Positions 1 through 9,205 are shown, counted from the stretch's first letter. The stretch is 64,000 nucleotides of DNA from Pantoea latae (GCF_002077695.1 NZ_MWUE01000033.1:62001-126000); one strand, 5' to 3'. Made by a program: numbers and translations. Notes: a model not told the origin generated them from the letters alone.

Positions 1-34
1 CCGCCTCGGTCAGTTGACGGTAGCTGTCGCTCAT
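1..34 (-). CDS. partial CDS, start of an unidentified gene
   Basis: Only the first eleven codons lie in the window (the protein begins MSDSYRQLTEA). The ATG overlaps the TGA of the upstream lyase gene in an ATGA arrangement, so the two are probably translationally coupled in one leftward operon. There is too little sequence to name a family. Confidence 0.6.
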   Translation of the reverse strand, partial: MSDSYRQLTEA

Positions 35-1401
35 GCTCGCGTCTCCAGCAGGCCCGACGCCTGCGCGGCGGCGATCACCTCATCGACCTTGCGCGGCGCC
101 GAACCGAGGTAGTTCACCGGATCGAGCCAGGCGTTGAATTCATCGTCGCTGATGCTGTTGTCCATCTGCGGATGGGCGCGCAGCGTCTCTTTAAAGTCGC
201 GCTGCTGTTCGTAGGCCTGCATGGCGCATTCGTAGACCACATGGTGCGCGGTCTGTTTGCCGAGCTTTTTGCCCAGTTCGAACATCACTTTTTCCGACAG
301 CAGCAGGCCGCCCTGCATATCGAGATTGCGGCGCATGCGCGCCGCGTTCACCGTCATGCCGCGAATAATGGCGATAGCGTTTTGCAGCTGCGCCGAGAGA
401 TAAATGCAGATTTCCGGCAGCGCGATCCACTCTGCGCGCCAGCTCATGGCGTCGCGCTCGTGCTCGACGTGCATCGATTCATAGATCAGCGCGGCGCTTT
501 TTAGCACCGGCGCGGTCAGGCTGGCCAACCCTTCCAGCGCGGCGGGGTTGCGCTTGTGCGGCATAGTGGTAGAACCGATTTTGCCGGCAGAGAAGGGTTC
601 TTCAATCTCATTGATTTCCGAACGCATCAGGTTGTACAACTCGTTGCCGATTTTGCCCAGCGTGCCGCTGATCAGCACCGCGACCGAGGCGAACTCAGAG
701 AAGCGGTCGCGCGCCGACTGCCAGCCGATGGTCGGCGTCGCCAGCCCGAGAATATCCAGCGTGCGCTGTTCCACTTCCGGTCCCAGCGGGCCGAAAGAGG
801 CGTAGGTGGAGATCGCGCCGTTGACGTTGCCGGTCAGCGCGCGCGGTTTGATTTCGTTCAGGCGCGTCAGGTGGCGCACAAACTCATCCAGCCAGACGGC
901 GACCTTGAAGCCGAAGGTGGTCGGCAGCGCCTGCATGCCGTGGGTGCGGCCCACCATCGGCGTATGCTGATGACGTCTGGCGACGGTGGCGAGTTCATTC
1001 GCCAGCTGGGTCGCATCGCGCTGAATGATGGCGAACGCATCGCGCAGCTGCAGCACGGTGGCGGTATCGACGATATCCTGGGTGGTGGCGCCGTAGTGGA
1101 TGAACTCCCCCGCCTCGCCGCACTGTTTTTGCAGCGCGATCAGCGTCGGCATCAGCGAGTGCTTCATCTGCGCGCCCTGCTGCGCGATCTCATCGATATT
1201 CAGCTGCGACGGGTCGGCGCGCTCGACAATCGCTTGCGCCGCTTCCTGCGGGATAACGCCGAGTTCGCCTTCCGCCTGCGCCAGCGCCACCTCGACTTTT
1301 ACCTGCTGCCTGAGTCGGTTTTGCTCCGACCAGACGTTACGCATTTCTGGTGTGCCAAAGTTGTTGCCAATTAAAAGAAAATCAATAATATGTGACGCCA
1401 T
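31..1401 (-). CDS. adenylosuccinate lyase / PcaB-like superfamily lyase
   Basis: A 456-residue enzyme of the aspartase/fumarase class II superfamily, which performs beta-eliminations releasing fumarate or related cycloisomerisations in the cytoplasm. Visible motifs are HYGATTQDIVDT near residues 102-113, GRTHGMQALP near 151-160 and the family signature GSTTMPHKRNP near 276-286, whose mobile loop carries the catalytic residue. Length and the C-terminal helical domain fit PurB and 3-carboxymuconate cycloisomerase. It is not evidently the housekeeping PurB, because no purine genes are near. Its stop overlaps the start of the next gene (ATGA). The start has only a weak ribosome binding site. The exact substrate is unknown. 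Confidence 0.75.
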   Translation of the reverse strand: MASHIIDFLLIGNNFGTPEMRNVWSEQNRLRQQVKVEVALAQAEGELGVIPQEAAQAIVERADPSQLNIDEIAQQGAQMKHSLMPTLIALQKQCGEAGEFIHYGATTQDIVDTATVLQLRDAFAIIQRDATQLANELATVARRHQHTPMVGRTHGMQALPTTFGFKVAVWLDEFVRHLTRLNEIKPRALTGNVNGAISTYASFGPLGPEVEQRTLDILGLATPTIGWQSARDRFSEFASVAVLISGTLGKIGNELYNLMRSEINEIEEPFSAGKIGSTTMPHKRNPAALEGLASLTAPVLKSAALIYESMHVEHERDAMSWRAEWIALPEICIYLSAQLQNAIAIIRGMTVNAARMRRNLDMQGGLLLSEKVMFELGKKLGKQTAHHVVYECAMQAYEQQRDFKETLRAHPQMDNSISDDEFNAWLDPVNYLGSAPRKVDEVIAAAQASGLLETRA

Positions 1402-1852
1402 ATTTATGTCACTTATGCTGTTTTAGAGAGTGTTAAAATAGCACCTCTAAACTGGCCTCACTGATATCGTAAAGGCATATGTTATAGCTGTAAGTTATAA
1501 CTGGGTGGCAAAAGCGCTGCAATACGCGGCCTGCGACTTCAGGCGGCAAAACAGTGAGAACCCTTGCCCCGCAAGGAAAGCACGCAGCGCCAATAACAGA
1601 AATGTAAACAAGCCTCGCTCTTCTTATTGCTTTTTTGTTATAAACAAGCAGCGCCGCGCCGCTCTTTTCAGAAAAGTTGGACTGTTTTCCTCATCATCGG
1701 GAAACAGGGTTAATACCGATTTCCAGCACGTTATCTGGATCTGTTGAAACGCAAATCACTGCGGCAAATCGAGCCTGCCCGCTTCCGCCCCAAAGTAGAC
1801 CTCTTCGATCGCACGAAATCCACGGCTGGATTTCGCGCAACCTTAAGTGAGA
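1402..1852. other. intergenic region with one inverted repeat
   Basis: I see no convincing gene in these 451 bases. The inverted repeat GTTATA-N9-TATAAC at 1481-1501, about 80 bases upstream of the lyase start, could be an operator for that operon. Confidence 0.4.
1814..1835 (-). terminator. hairpin downstream of the glutathione transferase gene
   Basis: Perfect inverted repeat CGAAATCC / GGATTTCG with a six-base loop, 18 bases past the stop of the leftward GST gene. There is no clear T-run, so it may be a weak terminator or an RNA-stabilising hairpin. Confidence 0.35.
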
Positions 1853-2551
1853 TCACGCCTTGTTATCGAGCTCAGGGATACCGCTGCTTCGGTCTGCATA
1901 TGCAGCCTGGAAAGCTGGACGCTGCTGCCAGTGCTGCCAGTATGCGTCCAGGAACTCGAAACGTTCGTCCAGCGGCGTAGCATTCACCGGGAACTTTGAG
2001 AACGCGATCGCGGTTGCCAGCGTGATGTCAGAGAAAGTCGGCTCGTCGTCCCCCAGCAACCACTGGCGTCCGTCGGCAAGATGTTTGTTGACCAGCGCAG
2101 CATGGGCCAACGCTTCTTTGCGGCAGTGTTCCCCCCAGGCCTCATTCTTCGTCAGTTCAAGCTTGAAGCCGAGGCCGGTATGCAGAACGTGGAAAGCCGT
2201 GACGATTCGATACAGGATGTGAACCCAGATGCGGTTATCCCACATGTTGTCCAGGCCTTGTTCCAGCGGCGTCGCTCCCATGATCTTGCGGCCGGGGTAG
2301 GTCTGATCCAGGTAACGGACGACCGCGGCAGTTTCGGAAATATAGCTACCGTCAGCCAGCTCGAGGGTCGGCGTCTCACCCCAGGGATTCATTTTCAGGT
2401 GACGCCATCCACGCTGTTCGCCCACTGGCGTCATGTCGTAAATCGTCTCCTGGAATTGATCGGCAATCCCCTTTTCATGCATGAACAGGCGCAGGCGCTG
2501 TGGGTTAGGGAAAGCCGAAGGCGATGTGTAAACGTTCAGTTTGCTCGTCAT
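1853..2551 (-). CDS. glutathione S-transferase family protein
   Basis: A 232-residue cytosolic GST. The N-terminal thioredoxin-fold domain (about 1-82) has the cis-proline at 61 and the glutathione-binding SET at 72-74. The helical C-terminal domain runs from about 90 to the end and contains the conserved LGDDEPTFSDI segment of the hydrophobic core. GSTs conjugate glutathione to electrophiles or reduce peroxides; the substrate here is unknown. I chose the ATG at 2551 because CAGGAG lies just upstream; a longer reading frame exists but lacks homology. It is divergent from a LysR gene that probably controls it. Confidence 0.85.
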   Translation of the reverse strand: MTSKLNVYTSPSAFPNPQRLRLFMHEKGIADQFQETIYDMTPVGEQRGWRHLKMNPWGETPTLELADGSYISETAAVVRYLDQTYPGRKIMGATPLEQGLDNMWDNRIWVHILYRIVTAFHVLHTGLGFKLELTKNEAWGEHCRKEALAHAALVNKHLADGRQWLLGDDEPTFSDITLATAIAFSKFPVNATPLDERFEFLDAYWQHWQQRPAFQAAYADRSSGIPELDNKA

Positions 2552-2678
2552 GGTGTTACTCCTGAAAGTATGTCGCGGTGTAGGCCAAAACCGTGCACTG
2601 CTTGAGTCGCGCGGCCCTGACACGTTGTTGCTGAAGCACTGGACGTACTGTAATGCGCTGTCCGTGGTTGATAAACCA

Positions 2679-2703
2679 TGTAATAATCAATTCATTTATT
2701 ACA
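2679..2703. promoter_or_regulatory. palindromic LysR operator candidate abutting a start codon
   Basis: Perfect palindrome TGTAATAA-N9-TTATTACA ending one base before the LysR start at 2705, inside the divergent GST/LysR intergenic region. Such placement fits negative autoregulation by an LTTR plus control of the GST gene. Confidence 0.5.
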
Positions 2704-2704
2704 A

Positions 2705-3628
2705 ATGGTAATTAATATGGCAGCGGGAAACCCCCTTCAGCCGGGCGGCATTGAACAGTTCTGTAGAGCAGCGGAGACCGGCAGCTTCACCAGCGCGGCT
2801 GAGAGTCTCGGTTTGACGCCGGCCGCCGTCAGTCGGTCGATTAGTCGGCTTGAGCAGCGTCTCGGCGTACGCCTTTTTATACGGACCACCCGCGCCGTCA
2901 GGCTTACAGCTGAGGGCGAGCTTTACTGGAAAGAATGTCATCAGGCGCTTGAGCAAATCGCCGAGGCTGAGCGAGCGATCACGGGTTCACAAACCGTTCC
3001 TAGCGGACCGCTACGCATCAGCGTTAGTGCGGCTTACGGCACGTTTCGCCTGTTACCCTTGATGCCCAGGTTCACTGCACTTTATCCGCAGATCGACATA
3101 GAGATCAGTCTCTCGGACAAAATAATCGACTTTGTTGAGGAGGGCTTCGACCTGGCAATCAGGCTAGGCATTCCGCAAGATTCGCGGCTTGTCGCCTTCA
3201 AGCTTGAGGAGGCCTCGCTTGGGGTATTCGCAACGCCGGCATACCTTGCAAAAAAAGGGGAACCCAACCGTATTGATGACCTCAATCAACACGATTGCAT
3301 CCAGTACATATCGCCGAATACAGGGCGCCCGCTGCAGTGGCTGTTCACTGATGAATCCGGTAATTCAGTCGAGAAGCCGATAACCAGCCGGATGCGTGTA
3401 CTTAATGATGCGTTAGGGGCTGTCGCCTGGGTTAACGCAGGCGGAGGCCTTTATCAAACCTATCGCTTTGCAGTGGGAGACGCGTTAAGGCGGGGAGAGC
3501 TGGTAGAGGTGCTGCAAAAATATGGCGGCCGCTCTCGCCCGTTTTCGATTCTCTATCCCCAGAATCGCCATCTGTCGGCGCGCGTACGCGCATTTGTTGA
3601 GTTTTTGCGCTCAGCAGTGAAGACATGA
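2705..3628 (+). CDS. LysR family transcriptional regulator
   Basis: A 307-residue LTTR. The winged helix-turn-helix lies at about 12-70 (FTSAAESLGLTPAAVSRSIS) and the substrate-binding domain at about 95-300. It is divergent from the GST gene, the usual arrangement for an LTTR controlling a neighbour. No good Shine-Dalgarno precedes either ATG (2705 or 2717), and the palindrome at 2679-2703 sits where one would be, so translation may be weak or start at 2717. The effector is unknown. Confidence 0.85.
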   Translation: MVINMAAGNPLQPGGIEQFCRAAETGSFTSAAESLGLTPAAVSRSISRLEQRLGVRLFIRTTRAVRLTAEGELYWKECHQALEQIAEAERAITGSQTVPSGPLRISVSAAYGTFRLLPLMPRFTALYPQIDIEISLSDKIIDFVEEGFDLAIRLGIPQDSRLVAFKLEEASLGVFATPAYLAKKGEPNRIDDLNQHDCIQYISPNTGRPLQWLFTDESGNSVEKPITSRMRVLNDALGAVAWVNAGGGLYQTYRFAVGDALRRGELVEVLQKYGGRSRPFSILYPQNRHLSARVRAFVEFLRSAVKT

Positions 3629-4168
3629 CTGACAGGATGCGCTTGATATCGACGTCGTAGCTTTTAGCACTATCGGCGGTTTTCTCAGCGTCTGCTTGTG
3701 GCCCAGATACAACTAGCAGCCGATTGTGCCTTAAGGTCCGTTTTTCGTTCAAAGCAGACAATGCGTCCCTGCCTGGTCGCCAGCTGCCAGAAGCTGAATG
3801 AGCACATGACTCGGCAGATAACCTATTACAGAGCGTTTATATACACATTTGAAGTCAAGGATCTGGCAGTTGAATCTTTTCGAATTACGCCAGTCAGATA
3901 CGGCAAACTCGGGCACGAGGGCACTGCTCAAAGTCCGCTCCTCGCTCCTTCCTCTCCTCCCTGACTTCTTGCAAGGCAGCTTCATGCAACCAGCGGATGT
4001 TGCTACCCCTGGGGAGTTCCAGGGCTCCGATCACACCACCATCAGGACATTGTCCTTCTTCTTCATCATGGATTCATCAGCTTTCATTCTCTTTGTTATA
4101 TAAACAGGATGAAATGGCTCATCGTCTGTGATAAATATTTAAAAACAAATTCAAAAGGGAAATTTGTA
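3629..4168. other. gene-poor spacer, possibly decayed
   Basis: No supported gene in 540 bases. A half copy of the dispersed palindrome (GTCCGCT followed by CGCTC) is at 3933-3948, upstream of the acetyltransferase, so that gene may once have had a repeat on both sides. Confidence 0.35.
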
Positions 4169-4726
4169 ATGCATATCGATGAAATTCCTGATTATTTCTT
4201 GCAGCATCACCGTTTTTACTTGATTGCTCCGGCGCTAAGCTATGTAGAAAAAATGCAGCGTAATCTGAATGAATTCAATTCGCTTCACCATGAGTTTTTA
4301 CTCTGGTCTCCGGGCTTTCACACCCTGGACTCTGTTGAGAAAAATATGGTGGATTCATCTGAAAAATTTTTAAATGACAGAGAAGAATATAAGTTTTTGA
4401 TTATTGAGCGTGAGTCAGATGAACTATTAGGCTGTATAAGCTTATTTATCAGGAATCACTCTATTCCTTACTTTGAAATCGGCTACTGGCTTGCCTCAAA
4501 TGTGATGGGTAAAGGCATAATGTCCGAAGCATGCAAGCTGATCACCAATCTCGCTTCAAATTATTTTCACGCTAAAAGAATTGAAATTCGTACGGCTGGA
4601 CGTAATGTGCGCAGCCAGTCTGTTGCGTTAAAGTGTGGTTTCAAACTTGAAGCAATATTAGCTAATGAGCGACTGGATAGTGGCGGGATGATTGACGACA
4701 CCTTTATCTACCGATATGACGGCTGA
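4169..4726 (+). CDS. GNAT family N-acetyltransferase (RimJ/RimL type)
   Basis: A 185-residue acetyltransferase that would use acetyl-CoA to acetylate an amine on a protein or small molecule. The GNAT core is seen in EIGYWLASNVMGKGIMSEA (strand 4, the acetyl-CoA loop and helix 3, about residues 110-130), followed by NVRSQSVALKCGFKLEA, typical of the RimJ/RimL C-terminal motif. I chose the ATG at 4169 because AAGGGA precedes it at good spacing. The coding sequence is clearly more AT-rich than the flanking genes, which suggests recent acquisition. Palindromes of the dispersed repeat family follow it at 4742 and 4852. Confidence 0.8.
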   Translation: MHIDEIPDYFLQHHRFYLIAPALSYVEKMQRNLNEFNSLHHEFLLWSPGFHTLDSVEKNMVDSSEKFLNDREEYKFLIIERESDELLGCISLFIRNHSIPYFEIGYWLASNVMGKGIMSEACKLITNLASNYFHAKRIEIRTAGRNVRSQSVALKCGFKLEAILANERLDSGGMIDDTFIYRYDG

Positions 4727-4741
4727 TTATACTGTGGAAAG

Positions 4742-4765
4742 GTCCGCTTTTTGCGCATAGCGGAC
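4742..4765 (+). repeat. dispersed palindrome, type A copy
   Basis: Arms GTCCGCT and AGCGGAC around a ten-base loop of the TTTTGCGCAT kind. Related copies occur at 24858, 28962, 29569 and 37189. Confidence 0.7.
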
Positions 4766-4851
4766 GTTGACTATCACCGCAGCCGCTATTCTCAACATAC
4801 TTAGTTGAGTTGGAAACTTCCTTCGCTAACCCTATGAAATGTATTGCGCCA

Positions 4852-4875
4852 GTCCGCTTCGTGCCAGAAGCGGAC
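4852..4875 (+). repeat. dispersed palindrome, type B copy
   Basis: Arms GTCCGCTTC and GAAGCGGAC around the loop GTGCCA. Related type B copies are at 28409 and 37796. Confidence 0.7.
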
Positions 4876-4890
4876 GTATAACAAGGCAGC

Positions 4891-5802
4891 TCATTCTTTT
4901 TTTAGCCAGTCGATAAAAAACTCACTGAATGCAGTCACCTGTAAAGGCTGAAGCTTACGCTGTGGGTATACAAACTGCAGCCCAACATCTTTGCGATCGA
5001 AGCGGCTGAACCCAATAAAGCTTTCTGCAAACAGGACACAAAGCCTTCCCTGTTCTACATCTTTTTTTACATCCCACCAGGATTTGCAGGCAATTCCCGC
5101 GCCATCAAGAACCCACTGACGCAGAAGAGCGCCATCGTCACACACCATGGCAGGATTCACGCGAATAGTTCTGCTGACACCTTCTTCTTCAAATCGCCAT
5201 TGATTTATAACAACACCGTGTAGCTCCAGAGCCAGGCACCTGTGATCGTGAAGAGTGTCAGGTGTAGGGGGCATTCCAAAGGTTTGAAGATACGTGTCTG
5301 ATGCGACAAGCACCCTGTGGTTAGGTGCGATATTCCTGACGATCAGGCTGCTGTCCGGCAAATTACCGAAACGGATACTCAGGTCTAATCGGTTAGCAAT
5401 CAGGTCCTCAACGCGCTCCCCCAGATACAGCGACGTATTTACATTAGGATGGAGGAGGGAAAAATCCAGTATCGCAGGGCTGAGATATTGTCTACCGAAA
5501 TCAGATGGGGCAGAAATACGAATGTTCCCGCTGAGTACTCCCTCTCTATGTATCAGCAGCGATTCTGCGTGTCGTGCTTCGTCCAGTACCCGAAGAGCGG
5601 CATGGTAAAAATTCTCTCCAGCTTGTGTCAGCGTGATGGCACGTGTTGAACGATGAAAAAGCCGCGTCTGGTAGCGCTCTTCAATTGCTTTCAGCCTTGC
5701 CGTCATTGAAGCTGGCGAGAGCGAAAGACGTCGCCCGGCGGCCGACAGCCCGCCGGTCTCGGCCACTTCGACAATAAGCGCCATGTCCTCAAGCTTCCCC
5801 AT
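4891..5802 (-). CDS. LysR family transcriptional regulator
   Basis: A 303-residue LTTR. The N-terminal helix-turn-helix (GLSAAGRRLSLSPASMTARL, about 17-36) is followed by a substrate-binding domain with the usual LTTR features (IRISAPSDFGRQYLSP). It is divergent from the SDR gene at 5942 with a 139-base shared regulatory region that holds an 11-base inverted repeat, so it probably controls that SDR and itself. Confidence 0.87.
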   Translation of the reverse strand: MGKLEDMALIVEVAETGGLSAAGRRLSLSPASMTARLKAIEERYQTRLFHRSTRAITLTQAGENFYHAALRVLDEARHAESLLIHREGVLSGNIRISAPSDFGRQYLSPAILDFSLLHPNVNTSLYLGERVEDLIANRLDLSIRFGNLPDSSLIVRNIAPNHRVLVASDTYLQTFGMPPTPDTLHDHRCLALELHGVVINQWRFEEEGVSRTIRVNPAMVCDDGALLRQWVLDGAGIACKSWWDVKKDVEQGRLCVLFAESFIGFSRFDRKDVGLQFVYPQRKLQPLQVTAFSEFFIDWLKKE

Positions 5803-5811
5803 ATTTCATCT

Positions 5812-5895
5812 GTTCCGAAAAGTAATTGCACTTTTGCTGTCATTATCAAAAAAGGGCTTAGTAAGTAAAGTGCTTTCAACATCCCTTTTCGGAAC
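5812..5895. promoter_or_regulatory. paired inverted repeat between LysR and SDR genes
   Basis: GTTCCGAAAAG at 5812-5822 and its exact complement CTTTTCGGAAC at 5885-5895. Two perfect 11-base arms 62 bases apart in a divergent promoter region suggest two half-sites bound by a tetrameric LTTR with DNA looping. Confidence 0.45.
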
Positions 5896-5941
5896 CTGTT
5901 TACAGATTCCCATATTTTGATAAACATGAGGAATAAAGCTG

Positions 5942-6658
5942 ATGAGTAAAACATTAATTATTGGCGGCGCGTCAGGCATTGGTTTTGCTGTGGCCAGCGC
6001 ACTGGCGGAGCATGAAAACGAACTTATCCTTGCAGGACGAAATAATGAGAAGCTGGAAGCCGCACGCCAGTTGCTTAATCTAAAGCCAGCAGATGTCAGG
6101 ACATTAAAACTGGATGTCAGTAACGAAGCAGAAGTCGTTGCGCTGAGTAGTTCGCTGGGTGATGTTGATAATATTGTGTTTACGGCAGGCTCACATGCAC
6201 CCGGTGGATTTCTTTCTGAAATGGATCTCAGCGCGGCGCGTCTGGCTTTTGATACCAAATTCTGGGGCAGCATCTATACCGCCAGGCATCTCAGCAGAAA
6301 TATCCGGCCCCGTGGAACGCTTACGCTGACCAGCGGCTTTGTGGCACGACGGACTCTGAGCGGAACCATTGTTAAATCAACGATGAATGCTGCCATTGAA
6401 TCAGCCGCAAAGGTACTGGCAAAAGAACTCTCTCCGCTGCGCGTGAACGTGGTAAGTCCGGGACTGACCGATACGGAGGCGTACGCAGGTATGGACCCCG
6501 TTGCACGTGAAAACATGCTCCAGATGGCTGCTGCAAATCTGCCGGTGAAAGCATACGGCCGCGCACAGGACATCGCTAAAGGCTATCTGTTTTTGCTGGA
6601 TAACCCGTTTGTCACCGGCACGGTTATTGATATTGAAGGCGGAGCGCTCATTAACTGA
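5942..6658 (+). CDS. atypical short-chain dehydrogenase/reductase
   Basis: A 238-residue SDR with the Rossmann signature GGASGIG near residues 8-14. At the place where classical SDRs have YxxxK, this protein reads TIVKS, so the catalytic tyrosine appears absent while the lysine is kept. That is known in a subgroup of short, atypical SDRs. GAGGA precedes the ATG. It is divergent from a LysR gene. The substrate is unknown, and activity as a normal carbonyl reductase is uncertain. Confidence 0.8.
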   Translation: MSKTLIIGGASGIGFAVASALAEHENELILAGRNNEKLEAARQLLNLKPADVRTLKLDVSNEAEVVALSSSLGDVDNIVFTAGSHAPGGFLSEMDLSAARLAFDTKFWGSIYTARHLSRNIRPRGTLTLTSGFVARRTLSGTIVKSTMNAAIESAAKVLAKELSPLRVNVVSPGLTDTEAYAGMDPVARENMLQMAAANLPVKAYGRAQDIAKGYLFLLDNPFVTGTVIDIEGGALIN

Positions 6659-6813
6659 CCCATCATAATGAAGTTACAGCTTACCGTGATGCCGAATGAA
6701 TTGTCTTCGGCATTCACGAAACTGTACTGAGGATGTACCCCCGCGAGTTAATCTCAGTACTACAGCATGAAGCTCAGCGCCAGGGGCTAACAGCGTCTGA
6801 AAAGCTTTAAGCA

Positions 6814-7692
6814 TTATGCCCGAAAAAGCATCACATCCTCTTTCGCCAGCATTTCTGTTCGCCGGCGGTACTCGCCCGGTGTGCAGTCAAACTCCCGCAG
6901 AAAAGCTTTATGAAATGAAGACTCACTGGCATAGCCCACAGCCAGAGCAATATTGATTACCGGTGCGGAATCGCGCGCCAGTTGCTGAGCGGCCAGCTGC
7001 AGGCGAATAGAGGTCAGCACGGCAAGCGGCGTGGTTGCGCTCAGCTGGCGGAACAGCTGCGCAAAAGATGCGCGAGACATGAAAACGCGCTGTGCCATTT
7101 CTTCCACGGTCCACGGCCGTTCCGGCGCCTCGCACAGCTGGGCAATCAGCGTACCGACCCGAGGATGGAGTGCCAGGGCCAGCAGACTTTTATTCTGCAG
7201 CGTCTCAGAAAGGCCATTGCGAACAGCAAGGGTAAACATCGCGCTGATTTGATGACTGCGCAGCGCCTCGTCGCCCGGTGCATCGGCGGTATCACTTTGG
7301 GTAAGTAAAGGCAGAGCTGCGGCCAACCAGCGCGCTTCATGACTCTCCACCGCTGGCGCCAGCATCAGCACTTCCGGCAGCGCCGTAAGAAAAGCCTGAG
7401 CCGACGCGGGTAATTCGAGCATCCCGCATACCAGTTGCGTTGGCAACGTACTCTGTTGATAAAGGCGGTGCGCGGTATTTTGCGGCAGGAATAACACGCT
7501 GCCGGAAGAGAGCTCTATTTTCGTTGAGCCTGGCATATCCAGCATGACTGAACCACCGACCACGGTGTGCCAGCGCACCGAACACAGCTGCCCTGCCCGA
7601 TGCGGCAGCTGCCATTCGCCACTCAGTACACAGTTTTTGTCGATGCTGCCCTGTGGGTTATGTAGTAACAGCAGGTGACTCAGTGGATCCAT
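6814..7692 (-). CDS. rclR: RclR, redox-sensing AraC-family activator
   Basis: A 292-residue AraC-type regulator with an N-terminal cupin-like domain and a C-terminal double helix-turn-helix (MSRASFAQLFR and VGYASESSFHKAF). It closely matches E. coli RclR, which senses hypochlorous acid through oxidation of two cysteines. Counting from the ATG at 7692, cysteines fall exactly at 21 (IDKNC) and 89 (LVCG), the two redox cysteines known in E. coli. AGAGGA precedes this ATG, which decides the start. It is divergent from rclA, its known target. Confidence 0.9.
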   Translation of the reverse strand: MDPLSHLLLLHNPQGSIDKNCVLSGEWQLPHRAGQLCSVRWHTVVGGSVMLDMPGSTKIELSSGSVLFLPQNTAHRLYQQSTLPTQLVCGMLELPASAQAFLTALPEVLMLAPAVESHEARWLAAALPLLTQSDTADAPGDEALRSHQISAMFTLAVRNGLSETLQNKSLLALALHPRVGTLIAQLCEAPERPWTVEEMAQRVFMSRASFAQLFRQLSATTPLAVLTSIRLQLAAQQLARDSAPVINIALAVGYASESSFHKAFLREFDCTPGEYRRRTEMLAKEDVMLFRA

Positions 7693-7843
7693 GCTCGTCC
7701 TCTGTTTTCCATTTCTCATTCTCAAATCGGGTATTTCAGACGCAAAGACAAAAAAGCCAGCGTTGCGGCGTAAAAGCGCGTCGCCGTCAATCGTAAGCTG
7801 ATGGTGTTGACTATTTTTACAGCTTTTTAAACCGGAGAGCATT

Positions 7844-9175
7844 ATGAACCATTATCAGGCAGCGATTATCGGATTTGGTAAAGCAGGCAAAACGCTGGCC
7901 GCCGCTCTTGGGCGTGCCGGCTGGCGCGTGGCGATCATTGAAAAATCAAAAGAGATGTATGGCGGCACCTGTATTAACGTCGGCTGTATTCCCACCAAGG
8001 CGCTGGTGCACGATGCGCAAACCACCGCCGACTTCAGTGAAGCGATGCAGCGCAAAACCGCTATAGTCGAGCTTTTACGTGAAAAAAATCACCTGAACCT
8101 GGCCAATATCGCGCAGGTTGAGGTGATTGATGGTCATGCGAAATTTATTGACCCTCATACGCTGAAAATCACCACCGAGCAGGGGAGCCATCAGCTCAGC
8201 GCCGATCGCATTTTCATTAATACCGGCGCCGAGGCGGTTATTCCGCAGATTGACGGCCTAATCCCCGGGCCACGCATTGTCGACAGCACCGGCATCCTGA
8301 ATTTATCCAGCCTGCCAAAACGGCTGGCTATTCTGGGTGGGGGTTATATTGGCGTCGAGTTCGCTTCTGTTTTTGCCAGCTTCGGCAGTGAGGTCACCCT
8401 GTTTGAGACCTCATCGCAGTTTCTGGCGCGTGAGGATGCGGATATCAGCGCGGCGATAAAAACCATTCTGCAGGACCAGGGGGTAAAAATTGAGCTGAAC
8501 ACCAGCGTGCAGTCGGTTACCAGTGACGATAACAGCGTGACGCTCCATACGGGTCACGGCAATCGTCAGGCAGATGTATTACTGGTGGCAACCGGGCGCC
8601 GTCCGGCAACGCAGACCCTGAAACTGGAAAACGCTGATGTAACCACGGATACGCGTGGTGCCATCCTGGTTGATAAGCATCTGAAAACCTCAGTGGACCA
8701 CATATGGGCGCTGGGTGATGTCACCGGTGGCCCGCAGTTTACCTACATTTCGCTGGATGATTTTCGCATTGTGCACGATCAGCTTCTGGGTAAAGGAAAG
8801 CGAACCACAGACGATCGCGTGAATATCCCCTATTCCGTATTTATGACGCCAACGCTGTCGCGCATCGGCCTCACGGAAACGCAGGCGCGTGAACAGGGCA
8901 GGAATTTTCAGGTGGTGTCACTGTCCGTGGCGGCCATTCCACGTGCTCGCGTTATTAACGATACGCGAGGCGTCCTGAAAGCGCTGGTAGACAATGACAG
9001 CAAAAAAATTCTTGGCGTGGCGCTGCTGGCAGCAGACTCTCATGAGGTGATCAATATTGTAAAAACCGTCATGGATGCGGGCTTGCCGTACACGGTGCTC
9101 AGGGATCAAATTTTCACGCATCCCACCATGAGTGAATCGCTTAATGACCTGTTCGGGCTGGTAAAACAGGCGTGA
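7844..9175 (+). CDS. rclA: RclA, FAD-dependent disulfide oxidoreductase family (reactive chlorine resistance)
   Basis: A 443-residue flavoprotein of the pyridine nucleotide-disulfide oxidoreductase family. The FAD-binding start IIGFGKAGKTLA (8-19), the redox pair in GGTCINVGCIPTK (Cys43 and Cys48), the NAD(P)H site AILGGGYIGVEFAS and the C-terminal dimerisation domain (HPTMSESL) are all visible. E. coli RclA is a copper(II) reductase protecting against HOCl. The divergent rclR supports the name. In E. coli the operon continues with rclB and rclC; here neither follows. CGGAGAG precedes the ATG. Confidence 0.92.
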   Translation: MNHYQAAIIGFGKAGKTLAAALGRAGWRVAIIEKSKEMYGGTCINVGCIPTKALVHDAQTTADFSEAMQRKTAIVELLREKNHLNLANIAQVEVIDGHAKFIDPHTLKITTEQGSHQLSADRIFINTGAEAVIPQIDGLIPGPRIVDSTGILNLSSLPKRLAILGGGYIGVEFASVFASFGSEVTLFETSSQFLAREDADISAAIKTILQDQGVKIELNTSVQSVTSDDNSVTLHTGHGNRQADVLLVATGRRPATQTLKLENADVTTDTRGAILVDKHLKTSVDHIWALGDVTGGPQFTYISLDDFRIVHDQLLGKGKRTTDDRVNIPYSVFMTPTLSRIGLTETQAREQGRNFQVVSLSVAAIPRARVINDTRGVLKALVDNDSKKILGVALLAADSHEVINIVKTVMDAGLPYTVLRDQIFTHPTMSESLNDLFGLVKQA

Positions 9176-9205
9176 AGAAACGATAGGTGCCAGCAGCAGA
9201 AAGAT

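Noticed and set aside
31-1401. Naming the first gene pcaB or purB
   Set aside because: The superfamily is clear, but there are no beta-ketoadipate or purine genes in the visible context, and motifs do not separate the two.
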